A stretch of 64,000 nucleotides of DNA from Candidatus Delongbacteria bacterium (GCA_020634015.1 JACKCN010000008.1:119888-183887); one strand, 5' to 3'; shown: positions 1-9,559, counted from the stretch's first letter. Numbers and translations: made by a program. The notes: generated by a model not told the origin, from the sequence alone.

Positions 1-2
1 GA

Positions 3-1589
3 CTGCGGCTTGACAATATCCGCTATCCCGAGCCGATCGTCGATTCGCACGGCGACAAGGTCTATCGGGGCTCGGTCATCGTCACCGCCGACATCGCGCT
101 GGATCGTGATGTGAGCGCCGATCTGCCCTGGACCGTGCGGGCCGGGTTCCAGGTCTGCAGCGAAACCGGAGCGCTTACCTGCTACCTGCCCGTGGATCTG
201 GAATTCCCGCTGGAGTTCCCCATGGTGGCCTCGCCCGAGCAGATGCGGCCCCTGCATCCCGAGATCTTCGGCGAAACCATGGCCGCCGCCGAGCCCGCCG
301 CCGAAGAAGGCCTGCAGGGGCGTCTGGATGCGGCTCTGGCCAAGGGCAGCTGGATCGCTTTTCTGATCGTGTTCGTGCTGGGCATTCTCAGCAGCATGAC
401 GCCCTGCGTGTACCCCATGATTCCCATCACCATCAGCTTCATCGGGGCCCGCAGTGGCAACAGCCGCTGGACCGGTTTCATCCAGTCGGTGTGGTTCGTG
501 GTGGGCATGGCGCTGGTCTTCAGCACGCTGGGCGTGGTGGCGGCGGCCTCCGGTGGCGTCTTCGGTGCCGCCGGACAGAGCCCGATCTTCCTGGTGGGTC
601 TGGCCGTGCTGTTTCTTGTTCTGGCCGCCAGCATGTTCGGCGCCTTCGACCTGCAGCTGCCCAACACCTGGATGGAGAAGCTGCCCAGCGGTCGCAAGAA
701 CGGCCCCGCGGGCGCGATCATCATGGGCGGCATCACCGGGTTCATCGCCGCGCCCTGCGTGGGACCCGTGATCGCGACCCTGCTGCTGTTCATTGCCAAC
801 ACGGGCAACCTGGTCAACGGCTTCTTCCTGATGCTGGCCTACTCGCTGGGCATGGGCTCGCTGTTCCTGGTGATTGGCACCTTCGCCGGTGCGCTGAACA
901 TGCTGCCCGGCGCCGGCAGCTGGATGGAAACGGTCAAGCACTTCTTCGGCGTGGTGATGGTGGCCATGGCGCTGTGGTTCCTGCGCACCCTGATTCCCGC
1001 CGAGATCATGGTCTATCTGGTGGGTGGTGGTCTGGTGATCTTCGGTGTCTTCAGCGACGCCTTCAGCCCCCTGCCCGAGGACGCCGGCCACGGGCCGCGC
1101 TTCATGAAGGCGGTGGGCATCATCGCGGTCCTGCTGGGAGCACGCTACCTGATCTTCGGTCTGGGCAGCCCCGTGGCGAGCATGGTGGCCGGTACCGCCG
1201 GTCCGGTGGCAAGCGCGCAGAAGGCCGAAGTCGCCTGGACCGTTTCCTCACCCGAGTCGGATACCCACGACGCCCTGCTGGCCGCGGCGGCCGCCGAAGG
1301 CAAGCCCGTGGTGATGGACTTCTGGGCCGAGTGGTGCGTGCAGTGCAAGGAGCTGGATCACGAGACCTGGTCGGACCCGCGGGTGATGGAAGAAGCCGCG
1401 CGCTTCACCACCATCAAGATGGACATGACGCGCACCTCCAGCGACTGGGCCAAGGCCCAGAACCAGGGCTACACCATCGTGGGCATGCCCACCGTGATCT
1501 TCTTTGACGCCAGTGGGCACGAAGTCCGGCGCTTCAATGGATTCCACAAGGCCGACAAGGTGCTGGAGTGGATGCGCGAGGTGCGCTGA
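3..1589 (+). CDS. dsbD: Thiol:disulfide interchange protein DsbD, 5' truncated by window edge
   Basis: Inner-membrane protein that passes electrons from cytoplasmic thioredoxin to periplasmic disulfide isomerases and cytochrome c maturation. The reading frame is open to the window edge, so the true start lies outside. The visible part has the end of the periplasmic N-terminal domain (FQVCSETGALTCYLP with two cysteines), a membrane domain of about eight helices with the paired redox cysteines in SSMTPCVYPM and AAPCVGPV, and a C-terminal thioredoxin domain with WCVQCK near position 1332. All three redox pairs are present, so the protein looks functional. It is followed by a UUCG-loop terminator. 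It would serve the many cysteine-containing secreted proteins seen later in the window (inference). Confidence 0.94.
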   Translation: MRLDNIRYPEPIVDSHGDKVYRGSVIVTADIALDRDVSADLPWTVRAGFQVCSETGALTCYLPVDLEFPLEFPMVASPEQMRPLHPEIFGETMAAAEPAAEEGLQGRLDAALAKGSWIAFLIVFVLGILSSMTPCVYPMIPITISFIGARSGNSRWTGFIQSVWFVVGMALVFSTLGVVAAASGGVFGAAGQSPIFLVGLAVLFLVLAASMFGAFDLQLPNTWMEKLPSGRKNGPAGAIIMGGITGFIAAPCVGPVIATLLLFIANTGNLVNGFFLMLAYSLGMGSLFLVIGTFAGALNMLPGAGSWMETVKHFFGVVMVAMALWFLRTLIPAEIMVYLVGGGLVIFGVFSDAFSPLPEDAGHGPRFMKAVGIIAVLLGARYLIFGLGSPVASMVAGTAGPVASAQKAEVAWTVSSPESDTHDALLAAAAAEGKPVVMDFWAEWCVQCKELDHETWSDPRVMEEAARFTTIKMDMTRTSSDWAKAQNQGYTIVGMPTVIFFDASGHEVRRFNGFHKADKVLEWMREVR

Positions 1590-1722
1590 GGCCTGGCGGG
1601 AATCGTGTTCCGAAGGAATTTCACGAGCGAGGTGATTCCTTTTGCTCGCGTGTCCGATAAGAGCTATTGTTCGGCACCAAGCTTGGTTCGAGACGTCGGC
1701 CCCGGTCAAACATGGAGGTACG

Positions 1723-1773
1723 ATGACTTGCGACAGTTGCCAGGGAACCAAGGGTTCCTTCCAGACACCCTGA
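1723..1773 (+). CDS. Possible 16-aa CxxC micro-ORF
   Basis: A strong Shine-Dalgarno (GGAGGT, 1714-1719) precedes an ATG at 1723 that opens 16 codons, MTCDSCQGTKGSFQTP. It has a CxxC pair and lies between dsbD and the dsbD terminator, so it would be on the same transcript. It is too short to judge by composition and may be chance. I record it because of the ribosome-binding site and the rest of the 355-base gap (1590-1944), which otherwise holds only two terminators. Confidence 0.2.
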   Translation: MTCDSCQGTKGSFQTP

Positions 1774-1830
1774 GGATTCATCCTCCACGATCTCAATCAC
1801 CAGATTGACGCGCATTGACAGCGCGCTCCA

Positions 1831-1860
1831 CGGGCCACCTTCGGGTGGCCCGTTTCGCTC
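1831..1860 (+). terminator. Rho-independent terminator after dsbD
   Basis: Perfect 9-bp stem CGGGCCACC / GGTGGCCCG closed by a TTCG tetraloop, followed by GTTTCGCT. It ends the dsbD transcript. Confidence 0.75.
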
Positions 1861-1879
1861 TGCCCCAATTGAAACCGCA

Positions 1880-1917
1880 AAAAGGGAAAACGCCCGCCGA
1901 AGCACTCGACGGGCGTT
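1880..1917 (-). terminator. Rho-independent terminator of the 92-aa gene
   Basis: Read on the - strand: a 12-bp stem (arms 1906-1917 and 1889-1900, one G-T pair), a 5-base loop and then TTCCCTTTTT. It lies just after the stop of the 1945-2223 gene and faces the dsbD terminator. Confidence 0.75.
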
Positions 1918-1944
1918 CCCACTAACAGCAATAACAGAGAGGAG

Positions 1945-2223
1945 TCAGTTCAGGAAACGACGGTCCACCAGCGGCAGGGTCAGCAGCGAGCTTGCCCGGT
2001 GGTGCAGTGCGTCGTCCCGGTAGCCCGTATCGGCTGTCCGGGTCATTCCTTTGAGCCGGCTGCGCACATCCTGCGCCAGTTCGCTGGGAATGCCCAGGCG
2101 ATTCAGCAGATGGATCATGCGGCCCAGGACCGCATCGGCGGCCAGCATGTCGCCGGCCATCAGCTCGAAATGAAATCTCTGGATCATTTCGTTCAGGTAA
2201 TTGTCCGGCACGTCCGCGCGCAT
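1945..2223 (-). CDS. Hypothetical 92-aa protein
   Basis: Not recognised. I chose ATG 2223 (MRADVPDNYLNEM) because GGAAGG lies 7 bases upstream. A longer form from ATG 2292 or TTG 2307 (120 aa) is possible but its extra N-terminus looks non-coding. The protein is small, soluble and alpha-helical in composition, with a central LLNRLGIPSELAQDVRSRLKG stretch and no cysteine. Its own strong terminator follows the stop codon, which supports real transcription. It is divergent from icmF. Confidence 0.6.
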   Translation of the reverse strand: MRADVPDNYLNEMIQRFHFELMAGDMLAADAVLGRMIHLLNRLGIPSELAQDVRSRLKGMTRTADTGYRDDALHHRASSLLTLPLVDRRFLN

Positions 2224-2538
2224 GATGGGGCCTTCCAGTTGTCCGGAACGGCCAGTCGCCGTCCGCGTTCCAGTATCCGACTCCGTGTACATCGGATTCC
2301 CCGGCAAAGGACTTCAGTCCCATCGCGTGAAAATCGGGTCCTCCGCAGGTTCGCACAGAACAAAACAACATGCCGGCATGAGGGTTGTGCGCGGGCGCAC
2401 GGGAGTTCTGTGAGCATCGTGCGTGAGCCCGGCCGCGCGGGGGGCGGCGCCCCGTGGCGGCTCTTCCGAAATGCTACCTTGCCGCCCGATTCGTGCGCGG
2501 CTTGCAGGCTGCGCGACGCCACCCAGCAGGAGAGCCCG
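2224..2538. other. Divergent intergenic region before icmF
   Basis: 315 bases without a convincing gene. On the + strand it holds CTACCTTG with a TANNNT-like -10 (TACCTT, 2475-2480), the same word that sits directly before the methyltransferase gene at 9716, and a GC-rich inverted stretch around 2435-2457. The icmF ribosome-binding site (AGGAGA) ends it. Confidence 0.35.
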
Positions 2539-5500
2539 ATGAGCGACCGTTACCAGCCACGCCACAAGATCCGCTTCGTCACTGCCGCCAGCCTCTTCGA
2601 CGGGCACGATGCGGCCATCAACATCATGCGGCGGATCATTCAGGCCACAGGCGCGGAAGTGGTGCATCTGGGTCACAACCGCAGCGTGCGCGAGATCGTG
2701 GATGCGGCCATCCAGGAAGACGCCCACGGCATTGCCATCTCCAGCTATCAGGGCGGCCACGTGCGCTTCTTCAAGTATGTGGTGGACATGCTGCGCGAGC
2801 AGAACTGCGGCCACATCAAGGTCTTCGGCGGCGGCGGGGGTGTCATCGTGCGGCAGGAGATCGAGGAGCTGCAGGCCTACGGAGTGGCGCGCATCTTCAG
2901 CCCCCAGGATGGCACCCGGCTGGGGCTGCAGGGCATGATCAACGAAATGGTCGAAGCGGTGGACCGGGATCTCTGCGCCATGGACTTTCCGGCGCTGGCC
3001 GAGGCGGTCTTCAACGGAACCCCGGCGGCCGTGGCCCGGGCGATCAGCCTGGCGGAACGCGCCAGCGAGGGCGGGCAGATCGGCGAAGAACTGGCCCGCG
3101 TTCTGGCCCGTGGCGCCGAGCGCGCCGTGCCGGTGATCGGTATCACGGGAACGGGCGGCGCGGGCAAGAGCAGCCTGACCGACGAAGTGCTGCGGCGCTT
3201 CCTGCGGGCCTATCCGGAGCTGCGCATCGGCGTGGTCAGCGTGGACCCCACCAAGCGGCGCACGGGCGGGGCCCTGCTGGGAGACCGGATCCGCATGAAC
3301 AGCCTGAGCAATTCCCGCAGTTTCATGCGCAGTCTGGCCACCCGGGGCAGCGGCAAGGAACTGGCCCCGTCCACCAAGGACGCGCTGGCCATTCTCAAGG
3401 CGGCCGGCAACGACCTGCTGATCCTCGAGACCAGCGGCATCGGCCAGGGCGAGAGCGGGGTGGTGGACCTGGTGGACGTGTCCGTATACGCCATGACCAG
3501 CGAGTACGGAGCAGCCAGCCAGCTGGAAAAGATCGACATGATCGACTACGCCGACATCGTGGTGCTGAACAAGTTCGAGAAGGCGGGCAGCCAGGATGCG
3601 TTGCGCGACGTGCGCAAGCAGTACCGGCGCGCGCACGAGATTTCATGGGATGTGCCCGATGACGCGCTTCCCGTGTACGGCACCATCGCCAGCCGCTTCG
3701 ACTGCAACGGCACCAACTGGTTCTTCGATCGCCTGATGGAAAAGGTGCGCGAGCGCACGGGTTTCACGGCGGCACACGAAGCTCTTGCCAGCGGCCCGCA
3801 GGTCCAGACCAGCGAGCTGATTCCGGGCGAGCGGCGCAACTACCTGGCCGAGATCTCGCGCACGGTGCGGCGTTACAAGGAAAGGGCGCGCAATCAGGCC
3901 GAGCGCCTGTCGCGCCACACCCGCCTCGAGGCGACCCGGGCCGAGCTGGAGGAGAAGGGACACACCAGTCCGGAACTGGGCAGTCTGGTCGAGGAGAGCC
4001 GCAAGGGCATCGATGCGGGCGTGCTGGCGGCCGTGGATGAGTATCACCGGCTGGCCGGACTCTACGCCGGCAGCAGTTTCGACTTCAGCGTACGCGGCCG
4101 CACGGTGACCCAGGAAACCGCCACGGAAAGCCTTTCAGGCACCATGATTCCCAAGGTGGCCCTGCCCGACTTCAGTGATGCCGGAGACCTGTACCGCTTT
4201 CTGGCTCTGGAGAATCTGCCGGGCTACTTTCCGTACACGGCGGGAGTCTTTCCCTTCCGGCGCACGGGCGAGGACCCGGCACGCATGTTCGCCGGCGAAG
4301 GCCCCCCGGCACGCACGAACGCCCGCTTCCGCTTTCTCAGCCGCGACAGCGAGGCCAAGCGCCTGTCCACCGCCTTCGACAGCGTGACACTCTATGGTGA
4401 GGACCCGGACGAGCGCCCGGACATCTACGGCAAGGTGGGCGAGTCGGGCGTCTCGATCTGCACCCTGGACGACATGAAGATCCTCTACGGAGGCTTTGAC
4501 CTGTGCTCGCCCATGACCAGCGTCTCGATGACGATCAATGGCCCGGCGCCGATGATTCTGGCGATGTACCTGAACACGGCCATCTCCTTCGAGACCGACC
4601 GCTTCCGCGCGGAACACGGGCGCGAGCCCGACGAGACGGAAGCCGCCGAGCTGCACTCCCGTACGTTGCAGCAGGTGCGCGGCACCGTGCAGGCCGACAT
4701 CCTCAAGGAGGACCAGGCCCAGAACACCTGCATCTTCTCCACCGAGTTCGCGCTGCGCATGATGGGCGACATGCAGCAGTACTTCATCGAGAAGGGCATC
4801 CGCAACTACTACAGCGTCTCGATCAGCGGGTATCACATCGCCGAGGCGGGTGCCAACCCGATTTCCCAGCTGGCCTTCACCCTGGCCAACGGCTTCACCT
4901 ACGTGGAGTACTACCTGGCCCGCGGGATGAAGATCGACGACTTCGCGCCCAACCTGAGCTTCTTCTTCAGCAACGGACTGGACCCGGAATACGCCGTGAT
5001 CGGCCGGGTGGCCCGCCGGATCTGGGCCGTGGCCATGCGCGAGATCTACGGCGCCAACGAGCGCAGCCAGAAGCTCAAGTATCACATCCAGACTTCGGGG
5101 CGCAGCCTGCACAGCCAGGAAATGGCCTTCAACGACATCCGCACCACGCTGCAGGCGCTGCTGGCGATCAACGACAATTGCAACAGCCTGCACACCAACG
5201 CCTACGACGAGGCGGTGACCACACCCACGCGCGAGAGCGTGCGCCGTGCGCTGGCGATCCAGATGATCATCAACAAGGAATTCGGCAGCACGCGCAACGA
5301 GAACCCTTCGCAGGGAGCCTTCATCATCCGCGAGCTGACCGAACTGGTCGAAGAGGCCGTGCTGAGCGAGTTCGTGCGCATCAGCGAGCGTGGCGGCGTG
5401 CTGGGTGCCATGGAGACCCAGTACCAGCGCGGCAAGATCCAGGAAGAGAGCATGGTCTACGAGCTGCGCAAGCAGAGCGGCGAATTGCCGATCATCGGGG

Positions 5501-5778
5501 TGAATACCTTCATCGACTCCGAGGGCTCCGAAGTGCCCGACGACATCGAACTGGCACGGGCCAGCGACGAGGAGAAGGAAGGCCAGATCAAGGCGCTGCG
5601 TGCGTTCCAGGCGCGCCACGCGGAACAGCTTCCCGGGGCTCTGGAGGCGCTCAAGAAGACCGCCCACGAGGGTGGCAACATCTTTGCCGAATTGATGAAG
5701 ACGGTCCGGGTGGCCAGTCTGGGGCAGATTTCGGCCGCGCTCTTCGAGGTGGGTGGCCAGTATCGCCGCAACATGTAA
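2539..5778 (+). CDS. icmF: Fused isobutyryl-CoA mutase IcmF
   Basis: Adenosylcobalamin-dependent acyl-CoA mutase with its own G-protein chaperone, interconverting isobutyryl-CoA and n-butyryl-CoA (some homologues prefer pivalyl- or isovaleryl-CoA). Of 1079 aa, residues ~10-145 are the B12-binding domain (FDGHDAAINIM supplies the cobalt-ligating His at ~23), ~195-430 the MeaB-like GTPase (P-loop GTGGAGKS at ~204-211, ETSGIGQGE, NKFE), and the rest the mutase TIM barrel. Domain order B12-GTPase-barrel and the length match IcmF rather than methylmalonyl-CoA mutase. Although the frame is open further upstream, ATG 2539 follows AGGAGA and matches the usual N-terminus. Substrate preference cannot be told from what I checked. 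Confidence 0.95.
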   Translation: MSDRYQPRHKIRFVTAASLFDGHDAAINIMRRIIQATGAEVVHLGHNRSVREIVDAAIQEDAHGIAISSYQGGHVRFFKYVVDMLREQNCGHIKVFGGGGGVIVRQEIEELQAYGVARIFSPQDGTRLGLQGMINEMVEAVDRDLCAMDFPALAEAVFNGTPAAVARAISLAERASEGGQIGEELARVLARGAERAVPVIGITGTGGAGKSSLTDEVLRRFLRAYPELRIGVVSVDPTKRRTGGALLGDRIRMNSLSNSRSFMRSLATRGSGKELAPSTKDALAILKAAGNDLLILETSGIGQGESGVVDLVDVSVYAMTSEYGAASQLEKIDMIDYADIVVLNKFEKAGSQDALRDVRKQYRRAHEISWDVPDDALPVYGTIASRFDCNGTNWFFDRLMEKVRERTGFTAAHEALASGPQVQTSELIPGERRNYLAEISRTVRRYKERARNQAERLSRHTRLEATRAELEEKGHTSPELGSLVEESRKGIDAGVLAAVDEYHRLAGLYAGSSFDFSVRGRTVTQETATESLSGTMIPKVALPDFSDAGDLYRFLALENLPGYFPYTAGVFPFRRTGEDPARMFAGEGPPARTNARFRFLSRDSEAKRLSTAFDSVTLYGEDPDERPDIYGKVGESGVSICTLDDMKILYGGFDLCSPMTSVSMTINGPAPMILAMYLNTAISFETDRFRAEHGREPDETEAAELHSRTLQQVRGTVQADILKEDQAQNTCIFSTEFALRMMGDMQQYFIEKGIRNYYSVSISGYHIAEAGANPISQLAFTLANGFTYVEYYLARGMKIDDFAPNLSFFFSNGLDPEYAVIGRVARRIWAVAMREIYGANERSQKLKYHIQTSGRSLHSQEMAFNDIRTTLQALLAINDNCNSLHTNAYDEAVTTPTRESVRRALAIQMIINKEFGSTRNENPSQGAFIIRELTELVEEAVLSEFVRISERGGVLGAMETQYQRGKIQEESMVYELRKQSGELPIIGVNTFIDSEGSEVPDDIELARASDEEKEGQIKALRAFQARHAEQLPGALEALKKTAHEGGNIFAELMKTVRVASLGQISAALFEVGGQYRRNM

Positions 5779-5826
5779 GGAAGGGACCGGGGGCACATCG
5801 CCCGTCCGGATCCCGGGGAGATCATG

Positions 5827-6327
5827 ATGTCAATGACTGCCAACTCACGTCCACACGCCGCGGGCACCCTGCTGGTTCTGGCCGGGCTGCTGCTGGCGAC
5901 TCCGCTGACCTCGGTCCTGGCGGCCACTCCGCCCGCCGGCTATACCCGGGCCGTTGAACTTGTGGGCGCCGGCCAGTACCGCGCGGCACGCACCCTGCTG
6001 GATTCGCTGATTCGCACCGATGCCCTGCCCACTGACCTGAAGGACAATGGCCAGTTCTGGCTGGGCGAATGCCACTATGCCCAGCACGCCTGGCTGGATG
6101 CGATGCTGTGTTACGAGCGCTGCCTGGCCGAGCCCAATGCCAACAAGGCCGAAGTGGCCCAGTTGCGGGTGGCGCTGTGCTGGACCAATCTGGGCCAGGA
6201 AGCCCGCGGCTGCCGTGAAGCCCGCCGCCTGCTCGCCCGCTGGCCCCGGGGCGAACACACGACCCAGGCCCAGCGCCTGGAACAGCTGGCCTGCGGCAAG
6301 GCCGGTCTTGCGGGAGGTGGCAACTGA
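5827..6327 (+). CDS. Secreted TPR-like protein
   Basis: About 166 aa with a signal peptide (hydrophobic run LLVLAGLLLATPLTSVLA, cleavage about AATPP) and helical repeats of TPR character: AVELVGAGQYRAARTLLDSL, FWLGECHYAQHAWLDAMLCYERCL and a third pair near the end. Two adjacent ATGs (5824, 5827) follow GGGGAG; 5827 has better spacing. The stop codon overlaps the proposed start of the peptidase gene, so the two are translationally coupled and probably work together at the envelope, the TPR part as a scaffold (inference). No family name is assigned. Confidence 0.75.
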   Translation: MSMTANSRPHAAGTLLVLAGLLLATPLTSVLAATPPAGYTRAVELVGAGQYRAARTLLDSLIRTDALPTDLKDNGQFWLGECHYAQHAWLDAMLCYERCLAEPNANKAEVAQLRVALCWTNLGQEARGCREARRLLARWPRGEHTTQAQRLEQLACGKAGLAGGGN

Positions 6328-8375
6328 AACACACTCCCCTTTTCGCCCGCCTGTCTGCCCTTCGCATGCTCACCTTCGTTCCCCTGATCCTGACCTGGCT
6401 TGTCGGCGTGACGTCCACGGCGACGGCCTCGTCCGGCAAGAGCGACAGCCTGGCCTGGGTCGCTCCCGTGTCACGCCGGATCACGAGCAACTTCTGCGAA
6501 CTGCGCGGCAAGCGCTATCACGCCGGCATCGACATTTCCACCAACGGCACGGTCGGGCATCCGATCCTGGCCCCCGTGGATGGCTACGTGAGCAGGATCA
6601 GCGCCAACTTCTGGGGCTACGGCAAGCATCTGGTCGTGACCGGCGACAATGGCCGCAGTTACCTCTTCGGGCATCTGCTGGAGTTCCGTGACGACCTGGA
6701 AGTGGAACTGCTGCGGCACCAGCAGGAGGCCGGCAGTTACATCCAGAGCATCGTTCCCGACGCCGAGCGCTTCCGGGTGACACGTGGCCAGCAGATCGCG
6801 CTCAGCGGTGATACGGGATCCGGACCGCCCCATCTGCACTTCGAGGTGCGCCAGGGCGAGGGCTGGGTCCTCAATCCTCTGACCAACGGAGTGGTTGCCC
6901 CGGATCACAAGGCCCCCCTGTTCCAGGAACTGGCCCTGATTCCGGCCGCGCCCGGGGTGCGTGTTCTGGGATCGCAACTGCCCACGGTGGTCGGCCTGCG
7001 CCAGGGCAGCCATGGCTGGGAGGCGGAGCGCAGACTGGTGGTCAGCGGGCCGCTGAAACTGGCGCTGCGAGCCATTGACAAGGTGGACTTCAGCGACAAT
7101 CGTCTGGCACCCTACCGCATCCGGCTGCTGGTGGAGGAAGACACTCTGTATGACGCCGTCTTCGAGGAGTTTCCCTTCGCCCTCAATCACCAGGTGATTG
7201 GCGAAATCAACCGCTGGCTGCGCGTCGAGCGCAAGGAAACCTTTCGCAACCTCTGGCCCACGCCGGGCGAGTTGCCCTTTGCGCGGCCCCTGCGCCCCCT
7301 GCTTGCATCACCTGTGCCAATCGCCCGGGAGCCGGAATCCGACGGTGTGATCCACTGGGAAGACCGAAACGGAGCGGACAGTCTTGCCCTGCGACTGGAA
7401 CTGGAAGACACTGCCGCCAACCGCTCGGTGATGAGCCTGGTGCTGCACCATCTCCCGCAGCGGGAGCCTGAATCACGGGCGGTCAGCCTGCCGGACACGC
7501 TGGTGGAAGGGACCGCCTGGAAATCGGCCGTGTTTCACTGGGAGCGAGACTGGGCCTCACTGCGCTTGCCGGTGGCCAGTGCCGACAGCCTGCTGCTGAT
7601 GAGCGATCGGGGATGCACGCTCTGGCCCCTGTCGTCAAGTCCGGGCAAGCAGTCCGTCGAAGGCAGTTTCCGCTTCGATCCGGCATCCCGCTGGTTGCAG
7701 CTGGCCTGGCGCAAGAAGGATGGACTCTGGCAGGCCGGACCCCTCTGGAACCTGGCCGCCGTTCAGCCGGGCGAGGCGGGGCTGCTGAGCCTGACCGGAA
7801 AGCTGGGCAACACCCTGAAACTGGGGTGGGAGAAGGACAGCTTCCAGGCGGCACAACCCTTGCTGGTGGAAGATCGCGGTGGAGACTGGCTGCTGGGGCC
7901 GGCCGATCTGGAGCTGGTGGAAAGCCTGGTTTTCTCCGTCTCACTCCCGGACTGGGTCGGGCCGGATCTGCCCCGGGAGAAACTGGCCCTCTATCGCAGC
8001 GAGAACCAGGACTTGAGCTGGATTGGTCACGACAGCACGCCATCCGGTCTCTCCGGAACCGTGACCTGGCCCGGGCGTTACACTGTGGCCGCGGACACGA
8101 CGGCGCCCCGGATCAGCCTGGCTGGCGACTGGAAGCAGAAAGCGGGCTCCCGGCCGCTGATCCAGTTCGCGACCAGGGACGAACGCTCCGGCATCCAGGA
8201 CGTGCGGATGTGGCTCAACGGGGTGCGGGTCTTCGCCCGCTACGATCCCGAAGGTGGGCGGGTCCTCTATCGTCCGCGGGGTTCTCTGGCCGCGGGGCCG
8301 CAGAAGGTGCGCCTGCAGGTGAGCGACGCCTGCGGCAACGAGTCCGAATGGAACGGGAGTTTCGTGGTACACTGA
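6324..8375 (+). CDS. Secreted M23-family metallopeptidase, probable CTG start
   Basis: LytM-type zinc peptidase: RYHAGIDIST (His about residue 66, Asp 70) and HLHFE (about 170-174) give the zinc site; the GHPILAPVDG and GQQIALSGDTGSG segments are typical. The other ~500 residues are beta-rich and unrecognised, with Ig-like stretches near the C-terminus. Start: ATG 6366 has no ribosome-binding site and would leave a signal peptide without basic residues. CTG 6324 lies 6 bases after GGAGG, overlaps the upstream stop as CTGA, and gives MKHTPLFARLSALRM before the hydrophobic core, a normal signal peptide. With ATG 6366 the protein is 669 aa; with CTG 683. It likely acts on peptidoglycan cross-links or is a regulator of amidases. 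Confidence 0.88.
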   Translation: MKHTPLFARLSALRMLTFVPLILTWLVGVTSTATASSGKSDSLAWVAPVSRRITSNFCELRGKRYHAGIDISTNGTVGHPILAPVDGYVSRISANFWGYGKHLVVTGDNGRSYLFGHLLEFRDDLEVELLRHQQEAGSYIQSIVPDAERFRVTRGQQIALSGDTGSGPPHLHFEVRQGEGWVLNPLTNGVVAPDHKAPLFQELALIPAAPGVRVLGSQLPTVVGLRQGSHGWEAERRLVVSGPLKLALRAIDKVDFSDNRLAPYRIRLLVEEDTLYDAVFEEFPFALNHQVIGEINRWLRVERKETFRNLWPTPGELPFARPLRPLLASPVPIAREPESDGVIHWEDRNGADSLALRLELEDTAANRSVMSLVLHHLPQREPESRAVSLPDTLVEGTAWKSAVFHWERDWASLRLPVASADSLLLMSDRGCTLWPLSSSPGKQSVEGSFRFDPASRWLQLAWRKKDGLWQAGPLWNLAAVQPGEAGLLSLTGKLGNTLKLGWEKDSFQAAQPLLVEDRGGDWLLGPADLELVESLVFSVSLPDWVGPDLPREKLALYRSENQDLSWIGHDSTPSGLSGTVTWPGRYTVAADTTAPRISLAGDWKQKAGSRPLIQFATRDERSGIQDVRMWLNGVRVFARYDPEGGRVLYRPRGSLAAGPQKVRLQVSDACGNESEWNGSFVVH

Positions 8376-8476
8376 GAATCACGGACCCGGCATCAAGGGG
8401 CCCCGGTGGCTGAATGCCCGTCCCGCGCCGCCTGACAACACACGCACACAACACAGATGGACACAGAGGAGCCCAC

Positions 8477-9559
8477 ATGGCAATCGACCTGTTCACCCCA
8501 CTGGACATGGGGCCACTTCACCTGGCCAATCGCATCGTGATGGCCCCCATGACCCGCAGCCGGTCCACTGGGGATCATGTGCCGACCCCGATCATGGCGG
8601 ACTACTACGGCGCTCGCGCTGCGGCCGGCCTGCTGATTTCCGAAGGAGTCGCGCCGGAGCCTGACGGCTGTGGGTATCCGCGCATTCCGGGCCTCTGGAA
8701 CCAGCAGCAGGTGGACGCCTGGAAGCCGGTGACCGACGCCGTGCATGCGGCCGGTGGACTGATCGCGGCCCAGCTGATGCACACCGGGCGGGTCGGGCAT
8801 CCGCTGAACATGCCCGAGGGCAGCTCGGTGCTGGCTCCCAGCGTCTCCCGCATGTCCGGCGAGATGTACACCGACTCACAGGGGCCCCAGCCCTACCCGG
8901 AGGCGCGCGCCATGAGCGGGGCCGAGGTGGAGCGGGCCATCGAGAGTTATGTGGTGGCCGCGAAGAACGCGATGCTCGCGGGTTTTGATGCGGTGGAGCT
9001 GCACGGGGCCAATGGCTACCTGATCGATCAGTTCCTGACGCCGTCGGCCAATCAGCGCACGGACGGCTGGGGCGGCGAGATCGCCGGCCGGGCGCGTTTT
9101 GCCCTGACGGTTGCCGATCGCTGCGCCGCCGCCATTGGTCGCGAACGCCTGGGCATTCGTCTGTCGCCCTGCGGAGTCTTCAACGACATCCAGCCCTGGG
9201 ATGGAATCGAAGATGATTTTCTCTGGCTGGCCACCGAGCTGGGGCGTCTGGGACTGGCCTGGATGCACATCGTGGATCACAGCTCCATGGGGGCGCCCGC
9301 CGTGCCGGCTGCGCTCAAGCAGGGAATGAAGGCGCGCTTCGGCGGCACCTTCATCCTGTCGGGTGACTACGATCGTGCGCGGGCCGACCAGGATCTGGCC
9401 GCGGGGCGCGGGGATCTGGTGGCATTCGGGCGCGCTTCCCTGGCCAATCCGGACCTTCCCGCCCGTCTGAAAAGCGGGGCGGAACTCAATGCGCCGGACT
9501 TCTCGACCTTTTACACCCCGGGCGAAAAAGGCTACACGGACTATCCGACCCTGGCCTGA
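8477..9559 (+). CDS. Old Yellow Enzyme family alkene reductase
   Basis: FMN-dependent NAD(P)H:enone/nitro-ester reductase of the NemA/XenB type, 360 aa, reducing activated C=C bonds of electrophiles. Visible family features: N-terminal LFTPLDMGPLHLANRIVMAPMTR, GLLISEGVAPEPDG, and HGANGYLIDQFLTPSAN, where His and Asn bind the substrate carbonyl and Tyr donates the proton. ATG 8477 follows AGAGGAG. The gene stands alone between two unrelated genes, with a terminator after it. Physiological substrate unknown. Confidence 0.93.
   Translation: MAIDLFTPLDMGPLHLANRIVMAPMTRSRSTGDHVPTPIMADYYGARAAAGLLISEGVAPEPDGCGYPRIPGLWNQQQVDAWKPVTDAVHAAGGLIAAQLMHTGRVGHPLNMPEGSSVLAPSVSRMSGEMYTDSQGPQPYPEARAMSGAEVERAIESYVVAAKNAMLAGFDAVELHGANGYLIDQFLTPSANQRTDGWGGEIAGRARFALTVADRCAAAIGRERLGIRLSPCGVFNDIQPWDGIEDDFLWLATELGRLGLAWMHIVDHSSMGAPAVPAALKQGMKARFGGTFILSGDYDRARADQDLAAGRGDLVAFGRASLANPDLPARLKSGAELNAPDFSTFYTPGEKGYTDYPTLA

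Noticed and set aside
1999..2538. 180-codon upstream extension of icmF
   Set aside because: It is Arg/His-rich read-through of the divergent gene and intergenic sequence; ATG 2539 has a ribosome-binding site and matches the family start.
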